The position numbers and the translations under genes are program-made. The notes beneath the pieces are model-generated. The model had not been told where the DNA came from. It ran no database searches and worked only from the letters and a program-made list of their open reading frames with translations. Shown here one piece after another: positions 1 to 5,461 of a stretch of 8,893 bases of DNA (the first letter of the stretch is position 1; each line of letters begins with the position of its first letter). The stretch is from Comamonadaceae bacterium (GTDB lineage: Bacteria > Pseudomonadota > Gammaproteobacteria > Burkholderiales > Burkholderiaceae_C), in NCBI GenBank assembly GCA_947460165.1, contig CANHKH010000112.1, positions 1 through 8,893 on the forward strand. The letters run 5' to 3'.

Positions 1-495
1 ACCGCTGGCAATGGCACCATGGGACACCTGTGTCTTGAAGCCTTGCAGGCAGCGGCGGGGCTTGACATCGCTCACGTGCCTTACCGCGGTGGTGCACCAG
101 CGCTCAATGACTTGCTCGGTGGCCATATCGACGTGTTGATCGATGGCAGTGCCTTGTCCCAGGTCAAGGCTGGCAAGCTCAAGGCGCTGGCGGTGACGGC
201 AGAACGCATTCCGGTGCTGCCGAACGTGCCCACGATTGCGGAGTCGGGCGTGCCAGGCTTTTCTTTTGGCAACTACTGGGGCCTTTTGATGCCGGCGGGC
301 TCGCCTGCCGCTGCCGTGAACCGAATCAACAGCGAAATAAAGCGGCTCCTGGAACAGCCTGAAATCCGCCAGCAGCTCGAAAACGCTGGATTCGCCCCTC
401 TTGCATCTGCGCCCATGGAGTATGGCCAAGCCCTGCAGAAGTCCTACGACCAGATTGGTCAACTCGTCAAGAAAGCCAAGATCAGCTTCGACTGA
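1..495 (+). CDS. Bug-family (TctC-like) tripartite tricarboxylate transporter substrate-binding protein, 5'-truncated by the window edge
   Basis: This is the C-terminal part (about 164 residues) of a periplasmic solute-binding protein of the Bug/TctC family, which captures small, usually carboxylated, compounds for TTT-type secondary transporters. The frame is open from base 1; the Met at 19 is internal, because the residues before it (AGNGTMGH) match the family's internal 'AGNGS..H' stretch. Other family marks follow: HVPYRGGAPALNDLLGGHID, then 'GKLKALAV', 'VPTIAESGVPGF', and a final helical segment with 'EIKRLLEQPEIRQQL'. The full family length is about 320 residues, so roughly half is missing, including the signal peptide. 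No membrane components of a TTT transporter are visible, so it may be one of the many orphan Bug proteins. It ends 38 bases before the likely sulfatase start on the same strand, which suggests co-transcription. The family is confident; the ligand is unknown. Confidence 0.9.
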   Translation, partial: TAGNGTMGHLCLEALQAAAGLDIAHVPYRGGAPALNDLLGGHIDVLIDGSALSQVKAGKLKALAVTAERIPVLPNVPTIAESGVPGFSFGNYWGLLMPAGSPAAAVNRINSEIKRLLEQPEIRQQLENAGFAPLASAPMEYGQALQKSYDQIGQLVKKAKISFD

Positions 496-533
496 ACCTG
501 GACACCCAACGGCGAGCATTGAACCCCAGACCC

Positions 534-2150
534 ATGGCAAACAAACCCAACGTACTCATGATCCTGGCCGATGACATGGGCTTTTCCGACATCGGTTGTT
601 ACGGCAGCGAGATTGAAACACCTCATATAGACCGGCTGGCGGCCGGTGGTGTGCGTTTCTCCCAGTTCTACAACACCGCCCGCTGCAGCCCTTCAAGGGC
701 TTCGCTGTTGACAGGTCTGCACCCGCACCAGACGGGCATCGGCATTTTGACCAAAGACGATCGCCCCCATGGCTACCCGGGCTCCCTCAATGACCGCTGC
801 ATCACCATTGCCGAAATTCTGTCTGCAGCGGGCTACGCCACCTCGCTCGTCGGCAAGTGGCATTTGGCCTCGAATATCCGACAGGTCAACGATGCATGGC
901 CCACACGGCGCGGATTCGATCACTTTTACGGAACGCTCGCGGGTTCTTGTTCCTACTTTCAGCCAGCATCGCTGACCCGCGGTGAACACAACGCAGAAGC
1001 TGAAGCCACGGACCAACACGACTACTACTACACAGACGCGATCTCGAACGAAGCCTGCGCCTTTGTGCGTGAAAAGTCACAGCTCCAGCAGCCGTTTTTC
1101 ATGTATGTCGCGTACACCGCACCGCACTGGCCGCTTCAAGCGAGCGAAGAGGAGATTGCTAAATTCCGTGGACGTTACGACGAAGGCTGGGATGTGTTGC
1201 GTGAACGGCGGATGCAGCGACTGGCTGAAACCGGGCTGCTGGCAGATGCAGTGAAAACATGCGAACGCGACCCCGAAGAGCCTGCATGGGAAGATGCGCA
1301 ACACAAAGCCTGGGAGGCCCGCCGCATGGAGGTCTATGCCGCGCAGGTGCATCGAATGGATCAGGGGATCGGCCACATCCTTGCCACATTGGAGGAGAGC
1401 GGTCAGCTCGAAAACACCCTGGTGTTGTTCATGTCGGACAACGGGGCCTGTGCTGAAGTGCTTCCGCTGGACGGCAGCGCTGAAGCGTTCATCAAACGCA
1501 GGCCTGACCTGGATCGCCTCAAACCACGGAACGGTTGTGAACTGCAAGTCGGCAACGAGCCATCCATCGTCCCTGGACCGGAAGACACCTATGCCAGCTA
1601 CGGCCGGGCCTGGGCCAACTTGTCCAATACGCCGTTTCGCCTCTACAAGCGCTGGACGCATGAGGGCGGCATTTCCACGCCCCTGATCGTGCATTGGCCT
1701 GCAGGGGGGCTGGACAAAGGCGCCATTGTCAGGGCGCCATCCCAGTTGACCGACGTGTTGCCGACCATTCTGGAGGCCGTGCAGGTTCCCTACCCAGAAA
1801 ACTGCAGTGACCGACACATTCCGCAAGGCGAAGGCCAAAGCCTGCTGTCTGTTCTGCGCGGTGGCCAGGAACTGGCCGATCACACCTTGTATTGGGAGCA
1901 CACAGGCAACGCCGCTGTCAGGCGCGGTCGCTGGAAACTGGTGCGCGAGTACCCCAGTCAGTGGGAGCTTTATGACATGGAGACCGACCGGGCAGAAATG
2001 ACCAATTTGGCTGCCTTCAGCCCGGACATCGTGAGCGATTTGGCCTTGCTGTGGGCAAAGTGGGCCGAGCGTGTGGGCGTGGTGCCGTGGGATGATGTAC
2101 TGGCGGGTTACCGCGCCGAGGGTAAAAACGAAACAGATGCTGCGGGTTGA
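534..2150 (+). CDS. Arylsulfatase, cysteine-type (formylglycine-dependent), probably cytoplasmic
   Basis: A sulfatase of the alkaline-phosphatase superfamily, which hydrolyses sulfate esters to an alcohol or phenol plus sulfate. In residues counted from the upstream TTG at 519: metal-binding DD at 18-19 (LADDMG); signature CSPSR at 56-60, whose Cys56 would be oxidised to formylglycine; second signature GKWHL with K113 and H115; APHWP with H203; metal-binding SDN with D307 and N308; YKRWTHEGG with K377 and H381. All expected active-site positions are present. I chose ATG 534 (538 aa), because known soluble arylsulfatases such as Pseudomonas AtsA (about 536 aa) begin with M..(K/R)PN just before the first strand. 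TTG at 519 would add five residues. Neither start has a good ribosome binding site. There is no signal peptide, so it probably acts in the cytoplasm on imported esters. Activation needs a formylglycine-generating enzyme encoded elsewhere. The substrate is not predictable. It probably shares a transcript with the Bug-protein gene. Confidence 0.93.
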   Translation: MANKPNVLMILADDMGFSDIGCYGSEIETPHIDRLAAGGVRFSQFYNTARCSPSRASLLTGLHPHQTGIGILTKDDRPHGYPGSLNDRCITIAEILSAAGYATSLVGKWHLASNIRQVNDAWPTRRGFDHFYGTLAGSCSYFQPASLTRGEHNAEAEATDQHDYYYTDAISNEACAFVREKSQLQQPFFMYVAYTAPHWPLQASEEEIAKFRGRYDEGWDVLRERRMQRLAETGLLADAVKTCERDPEEPAWEDAQHKAWEARRMEVYAAQVHRMDQGIGHILATLEESGQLENTLVLFMSDNGACAEVLPLDGSAEAFIKRRPDLDRLKPRNGCELQVGNEPSIVPGPEDTYASYGRAWANLSNTPFRLYKRWTHEGGISTPLIVHWPAGGLDKGAIVRAPSQLTDVLPTILEAVQVPYPENCSDRHIPQGEGQSLLSVLRGGQELADHTLYWEHTGNAAVRRGRWKLVREYPSQWELYDMETDRAEMTNLAAFSPDIVSDLALLWAKWAERVGVVPWDDVLAGYRAEGKNETDAAG

Positions 2151-2487
2151 GTGAGCATGGCGTGCAAGAAGTAGGCCAAGCTCATGAAGTACCCTGCAGA
2201 CTGAGGTTTGTAAATCGGGGTCATCTCAATCGGTGTCAGAGACAGAATAATTCAGGACCTCACAGGCCAGGTCATCAAGAAAAATGATGGACGTCATCGA
2301 AGACATGGAGACGCAGCTGCTGCAACCCTTGATAGACAAGGCGCAACCCGAAAGACGAGAAGCCATCATCAGCCTGCTCAATGGCCGACAGACCCGCCAA
2401 GGCCCGCCTGATTTGGTTGTGGGTCATGGGCAGCAGCATGAGCCTGAATTTCCCCGGCTGTGCGCACCTATGGGCCTGGCGGGCCGA
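2151..2487. other. Intergenic stretch with no convincing gene
   Basis: These 337 bases separate the sulfatase from the convergent DUF2214-like remnant. I find no strong ORF, tRNA or clear hairpin terminator after the sulfatase stop. The contents are a near-repeat at 2213-2238 and one weak small ORF from 2284, both listed separately. Together with the truncated gene next to it, this looks like a scar of past rearrangement between the sulfatase pair and the core chromosomal block, which is an inference. Confidence 0.5.
2213..2238. repeat. 11-base near-direct repeat, period 15
   Basis: AATCGGGGTCA at 2213-2223 is followed by AATCGGTGTCA at 2228-2238, differing at one base of eleven. The text after it (GAGACAGAATAATT) resembles, from memory only, the short repeats often seen near REP-associated transposase genes in beta- and gammaproteobacteria. 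No transposase is present here. It may be a remnant of a dispersed repeat or a coincidence. Confidence 0.35.
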
Positions 2488-2499
2488 TCAAACCCATGA
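2284..2499 (+). CDS. Small hypothetical ORF, doubtful
   Basis: A 71-codon frame I do not recognise. The first 40 or so codons look protein-like: they encode an acidic and amphipathic stretch (MMDVIEDMETQLLQPLIDKA, then a basic ERREAII segment) with mostly G or C in third positions. The rest is rich in Gly and Pro and looks random. A purine-rich AAGAAAA just before the ATG is at best a weak ribosome binding site; a second ATG follows immediately at 2287. Its 3' end overlaps the convergent DUF2214-like remnant by 12 bases. It could be a decayed gene fragment, a genuine small gene or chance. Confidence 0.2.
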   Translation: MMDVIEDMETQLLQPLIDKAQPERREAIISLLNGRQTRQGPPDLVVGHGQQHEPEFPRLCAPMGLAGRSNP

Positions 2500-2820
2500 G
2501 CCATGCGCCAGCCAGAGTCCACACAGCGACATCACCCTTAAACACAGGAGATCAAAGCGCAGTCCATGCCCGACCTCAGTTGGTGGGATTTGCGGCCACT
2601 GCGCATGGCGCAAAGCGCGGCGCATCCAGATTTTGGTCAGCACAATCCATAGGCTGACGACTGTAAAAAATGCCATCTTGACCGCAAAGTATTCACTGTT
2701 CAGGGAGTAGCTTGTCGTTTTTGCCCACCACAGCAGCAGGTCCAAACCACTCAGCAGCGTCAGGCCAGCCATGGCGCCCGAGACTTTGTCCCAATGGCGC
2801 AAAGGGTGGGTCGGCCTCCC
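2488..2820 (-). pseudogene. 5'-truncated DUF2214-like inner-membrane protein remnant
   Basis: The minus-strand frame (TTG-initiated 104 codons from 2802, open further upstream) encodes a hydrophobic protein matching the C-terminal two thirds of DUF2214 family membrane proteins as I remember them. It has an 'xxGAMAGLTLLSGL' helix, 'WWAKTTSYSLNS', a 'YFAVKMAFFTVVSLWIVLT' helix, the basic MRRALRH turn, a 'PPTEV' linker and a last helix ending in LAHGSWV. The family is usually about 150 residues with an extra N-terminal helix. Here that helix is missing, because the frame runs straight into the 3' end of the aminotransferase gene, whose stop codon is at 2822-2824. The first Met in the frame, at 2772, lies inside the first remaining helix, and no good start exists. 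I read this as a deletion fusing the gene's body to the aminotransferase end. The family match is from memory; a shortened functional protein is possible but less likely. Confidence 0.55.
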
Positions 2821-2821
2821 G

Positions 2822-3988
2822 TCAGAGCTTGGCCAGCCTTGCCAGCGCCGCGTTCAGCGTCTCGTCTTTTTTGGCGTAGCAAAAGCGCACCACGCGCTGG
2901 TCAAAACCATCGCCGTAAAAGGCCGACAAGGGGATGGCGGCCACGCCCACTTCGCTGGTGAGCCATTTGCAAAAGTCAGCCTCGCCCAAGTCGCTCACGG
3001 CGGAGATGTCCACGCACTGAAAGTAGCTGCCCTCGCTGGGCAAGAGTTTGAAGCGGGTGTGCTCCAGGCCTGCGCGGAACAGGTCGCGCTTGCGCTGGTA
3101 AAAGGCCGGCAGCTCCAGGTAGGGCGCGGGGCTTTGCATGTGGCGCGCCAGTGCGTGCTGCATGGGTGTGTTGACGGTGAACACATTGAACTGGTGCACC
3201 TTGCGGAACTCGGCACTCAGCGCGGCAGGGGCGGCCACAAAGCCGACTTTCCAGCCGGTGACGTGGTAGGTTTTGCCGAAGCTGCTCACAATGAATGTGC
3301 GCGCGGCCAGGCCCACAAAGCTGGCGGCGCTGTGGTGCTGGCGCTGCGGCGCATCAAACACCATGTGCTCGTAAACCTCGTCGGAGATCAGCAGCACGTT
3401 GGTGGGCGCGAGCAGCTCTTGGAGTTGCAGCATTTCAGCGCGTGTCCACACGGTGGCGCTGGGGTTGTGAGGGCTGTTGATGAGGATGGCGCGGGTGCGT
3501 GGCGAGAGGGCCGCAGCGATCTTGTCAAAGTCCGGGCGAAAGCTGCCTGGGGTGAGCGGCACACGCACCACCACGCCGCCTGCCAGCTCGATGTTGGGCA
3601 CATAGCTGTCGTAGCAGGGCTCCAGCACAATGACCTCGTCGCCCGGGTGCACCACTGCCAAGATGATGGTCAATATGGCCTGTGTGGCGCCTGCGGTGAC
3701 GGTGATTTCGCTGGCTTCGTCGTAGTGGCGGCCGTAGAGCGATTGAATTTTGGCGCTGACGGCACGGCGCAGCTCAGGCACGCCGGTCATGGGCGGGTAT
3801 TGGTTGAGCCCGGCGTTCATGGCGTCGGTCACAGCGCCTGTGAGCTGCGGGTCGCAGCCAAAGTCTGGAAAGCCTTGGCCTAAGTTGACCGCGCCCTTTT
3901 CAGCGGCCAAGGCCGACATGACGGTGAAGATGGTGGTACCCACCTTGGGCAAGCGGCTTTGCAAGGAGGGGGTGGCCAGTGCGCTCAT
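2822..3988 (-). CDS. Methionine-type PLP-dependent aminotransferase (YbdL-like, class I/II fold type I)
   Basis: A 388-residue pyridoxal-phosphate aminotransferase that moves an amino group from an amino acid to a 2-oxo acid in the cytoplasm. It aligns throughout with E. coli YbdL (386 aa), which prefers methionine and also uses His and Phe. Visible marks: NLGQGFPDF at 35-43 near the substrate site; TAGATQAI at 98-105 (phosphate/ring region); SPHNPS at 172-177 with N175; SDEVYEH at 202-208 with D203 and Y206; SFGKTYHVTGWKVG with the Schiff-base lysine K239; VNTP at 272-275; and R368 in VVRFC for the substrate carboxylate. Its ATG (3986-3988) overlaps the cysB TGA (3985-3987) as ATGA, so translation is probably coupled to cysB. 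Related kynurenine or aromatic aminotransferases are an alternative, but the close YbdL match and the cysB partner favour a sulfur amino acid role. Confidence 0.93.
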   Translation of the reverse strand: MSALATPSLQSRLPKVGTTIFTVMSALAAEKGAVNLGQGFPDFGCDPQLTGAVTDAMNAGLNQYPPMTGVPELRRAVSAKIQSLYGRHYDEASEITVTAGATQAILTIILAVVHPGDEVIVLEPCYDSYVPNIELAGGVVVRVPLTPGSFRPDFDKIAAALSPRTRAILINSPHNPSATVWTRAEMLQLQELLAPTNVLLISDEVYEHMVFDAPQRQHHSAASFVGLAARTFIVSSFGKTYHVTGWKVGFVAAPAALSAEFRKVHQFNVFTVNTPMQHALARHMQSPAPYLELPAFYQRKRDLFRAGLEHTRFKLLPSEGSYFQCVDISAVSDLGEADFCKWLTSEVGVAAIPLSAFYGDGFDQRVVRFCYAKKDETLNAALARLAKL

Positions 3989-4932
3989 GACAGTTCGTGC
4001 TCGTCAAAACGGCCAGACATGGCCCGGGTGATGGTGTCGTGGCTGAGCTTGTCGCTGATCAGCTCGGCAAATTTATACACAAAGTTGCGCAGGTAGGCGC
4101 TGCGCTTGAAAGCCACACGCGCCACATTCATGCCAAACAAGGCGCCAGCCGGGCGGGCCACCAGATCGCCGTTGGCGGGGTCGTCGCGCATGGCCATTTC
4201 GGCCACGATGCCCACGCCCAGGCCCAGACGCACATAGGTTTTGAGCACGTCCGAATCAATCGCTTCCAGCGCCACCCGGGGGGTCAGTTTGTGGGCGGCA
4301 AAAGCGGCGTCAATGCGCGTGCGACCCGTGAAGGAGGGGTGGTAGGTGATGAGCGGCTGGCTGGCCAGGTCTTCCAGGGTGATGTGGAGCTGGTTGGCCA
4401 GCGGGTTCTCGCGCGGCATCACCAGCATGTGCTGCCATTCGTAGCAGGGCAGGGTGACCAATTCTTCGTATTGGGTGAGGGATTCGGTGGCCATGCCAAT
4501 TTCAGCCACCTCGTCAATGAGCATGCGCGCCACTTGTGCGGGCGAGCCCTGGTGCATGCTGACATTCACCTTGGGGAAGGCTTGGCGCAGTTTGGCCACC
4601 GGCTGGGGCAGCACGTAGCGCGCCTGGGTGTGGGTGGTGGCAATGGACAGTGTGCCGCTGTCTTGGGCCGAGAACTGCTCACCAATGCGCTTGAGGTTGC
4701 CTACCTCGCGCATGATGAGCTCAATGCTTTTGAGCACATGCTCGCCCGGCTCGGTCACGCGCTTGAGGCGCTTGCCGTGGCGGGCAAAGATTTCCACACC
4801 CAACTCCTCTTCCAGCTCAATGATGGCTTTGGACACGCCAGGCTGCGAGGTGTGCAGGGACTTGGCTGTTTCGGTCAGGTTGAGGTTGCGACGCACTGCC
4901 TCCTGGACAAAGCGGAATTGATGAAGGTTCAT
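3985..4932 (-). CDS. cysB: CysB-type LysR transcriptional regulator of sulfur assimilation
   Basis: A 315-residue LysR regulator closely matching enteric CysB (324 aa), the activator of sulfate uptake and cysteine synthesis genes, which responds to N-acetylserine or O-acetylserine against sulfide/sulfate signals. The N-terminal helix-turn-helix is at about 4-60 (LNLTETAKSLHTSQPGVSKA, then LEEELGVEIFARHGKRL). The effector domain keeps CysB hallmarks at the same numbering as E. coli: TTHTQARY at 99-106 (T100, T102, Q103), HQGSP at 127-131, E150 in ATE, and FTGR with T202. The start at 4932 (MNLHQFRFVQ) matches the family; the frame stays open for 50 codons upstream, but that part is not protein-like and crosses the operator region. 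Paralogues with the same architecture (Cbl, SsuR) cannot be fully excluded. Its stop overlaps the aminotransferase start. A palindrome and direct repeat upstream suggest autoregulation. Confidence 0.93.
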   Translation of the reverse strand: MNLHQFRFVQEAVRRNLNLTETAKSLHTSQPGVSKAIIELEEELGVEIFARHGKRLKRVTEPGEHVLKSIELIMREVGNLKRIGEQFSAQDSGTLSIATTHTQARYVLPQPVAKLRQAFPKVNVSMHQGSPAQVARMLIDEVAEIGMATESLTQYEELVTLPCYEWQHMLVMPRENPLANQLHITLEDLASQPLITYHPSFTGRTRIDAAFAAHKLTPRVALEAIDSDVLKTYVRLGLGVGIVAEMAMRDDPANGDLVARPAGALFGMNVARVAFKRSAYLRNFVYKFAELISDKLSHDTITRAMSGRFDEHELS

Positions 4933-4936
4933 AACT

Positions 4937-4975
4937 CTTTTGTGCTGATTGGTGATTTCATTATGCACTTTTGTG
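4937..4975 (-). repeat. 8-base direct repeat CACAAAAG, 31 bases apart, in the cysB leader
   Basis: CACAAAAG on the minus strand occurs at 4968-4975, within the palindrome, and again at 4937-4944, just before the cysB start codon. The start-to-start distance of 31 bases is about three turns of B-DNA, so a protein bound at both would sit on the same helix face. The distal copy overlaps the probable ribosome binding region (AAAGAG). Confidence 0.45.
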
Positions 4976-4984
4976 ATGGATGAA
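4957..4984 (-). promoter_or_regulatory. Interrupted palindrome upstream of cysB, candidate LysR-type operator
   Basis: On the minus strand the 28 bases read as TTCAT, four bases, CAC, AAAA, GTG, four bases, ATGAA, so 8 of 12 half-site positions are symmetric around the AAAA centre. The centre lies about 38 bases upstream of the cysB ATG. A possible -10 element, CATAAT (minus strand, 4960-4965), sits inside the dyad, though no good -35 is visible at normal spacing. Interrupted dyads overlapping the own promoter are typical of LysR regulators, and CysB is known to repress its own gene in enterics. The function here is inferred. Confidence 0.5.
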
Positions 4985-5002
4985 CCCGCATGGGTCTGCG
5001 GG
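4985..5002 (-). other. Small hairpin upstream of the cysB operator
   Basis: A 6-base perfect stem, CCCGCA (4985-4990) with TGCGGG (4997-5002), closes a 6-base loop. It lies between the end of the chelatase gene and the cysB palindrome. No T-run follows on either strand, so it is not a classical intrinsic terminator. It may contribute to ending the upstream transcript or may be incidental. Confidence 0.3.
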
Positions 5003-5035
5003 GTGCTGTTGAAGTTGCACGCTGCCGCCAGCAAA

Positions 5036-5089
5036 CACGCTGGTGCTCTGCCAGAGCCCTGTCGCTCGCACCTGCCGAGCAACAGCGTG
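5036..5089 (-). other. Predicted branched (three-way junction) RNA fold after the chelatase gene
   Basis: In the minus-strand transcript, three stems nest compactly. The outer stem pairs CACGCTG (5083-5089) with CAGCGTG (5036-5042), 7 bp. One inner hairpin pairs TTGCTCG (5076-5082) with CGAGCGA (5062-5068), 7 bp including one G-U, with a 7-base loop. The second inner hairpin pairs GCTCT (5053-5057) with AGAGC (5045-5049), 5 bp, with a 3-base loop. It begins three bases after the chelatase stop codon. There is no U-tract, so a Rho-independent terminator is not supported; a 3'-end stabilising fold or a structured leader for cysB is possible. Confidence 0.4.
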
Positions 5090-5091
5090 CC

Positions 5092-5451
5092 TTAGCCCAG
5101 GGCGAGTTCGGCCATGAGCGCGGTCAGGCGGGGTGACTCGCCGGCCGTGGGCAGCAGCTCAAATGTCACGTCCGGGTGCTGGGCCTGCAGTTGGGTCATC
5201 AGCTCGGGCAGGTCTTCGCGGGCATGTTTGCCCACCCCCAGGAACATGGGAAACACGCGAATGTGACGGGCCCCGCTGGCCACCAACTCGGCGCCAGCGG
5301 CCGGCAAACTGGGCTGGCTGAGCTCCAGGTAGGCGCAGCGCACGGGGGTGTGGGCGTCGCGCGCGGCAATGGCCTGGGCCACCGCCTCTATGGGCTTGTG
5401 CCACAGGGGGTCGCGCGAGCCGTGGGCAAACAAAATAATGGCTTGTGTCAT
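5092..5451 (-). CDS. Small CbiX-type sirohydrochlorin chelatase (SirB/CbiX-S family)
   Basis: A 119-residue single-domain class II chelatase that would insert iron (for siroheme) or cobalt (for cobalamin) into sirohydrochlorin in the cytoplasm. The two metal/substrate histidines of the short CbiX form are present: H10 in LFAHGSRDP and H76 in GVGKHARED, with the family's 'VFPMFLG' strand before the second. The length fits the short homodimeric type (about 120-130 aa) rather than the two-domain SirB. I chose ATG 5451 because MTQAIILFAHGSRD is the usual family beginning; an in-frame TTG at 5487 would add 12 unlikely residues overlapping lptG. No Shine-Dalgarno is visible, and the lptG stop is only 10 bases upstream, so translation may depend on coupling to lptG. 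Next to cysB, a siroheme role for sulfite reductase is attractive, but metal specificity cannot be read from sequence. Confidence 0.88.
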   Translation of the reverse strand: MTQAIILFAHGSRDPLWHKPIEAVAQAIAARDAHTPVRCAYLELSQPSLPAAGAELVASGARHIRVFPMFLGVGKHAREDLPELMTQLQAQHPDVTFELLPTAGESPRLTALMAELALG

Positions 5452-5461
5452 TTTGAGGATG

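Noticed and set aside
1077..1901. 274-codon minus-strand frame
   Set aside because: It lies entirely within the sulfatase, which has all its catalytic motifs intact; the antisense product shows no recognisable domain.
2771..3883. Long open frame (370 codons) on the + strand
   Set aside because: It is antisense to the aminotransferase. Its product is His/Gly/Val/Ala-rich with no family marks, a common by-product of GC-rich codon bias on the opposite strand.
3997..4983. Long open frame (328 codons) on the + strand
   Set aside because: It is antisense to cysB. The His/Gly-rich composition without domains marks it as a shadow; the cysB frame matches its family over the full length.
4985..5002. 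Intrinsic terminator between the chelatase and cysB genes
   Set aside because: The stem is only 6 bp and no T-run follows on either strand, so it is kept only as a hairpin.
4933..5082. 50-codon N-terminal extension of the cysB frame
   Set aside because: CysB proteins begin at the MNLHQF-type residue. The extension is low-complexity, overlaps the palindrome and hairpins, and has no homology I recognise.
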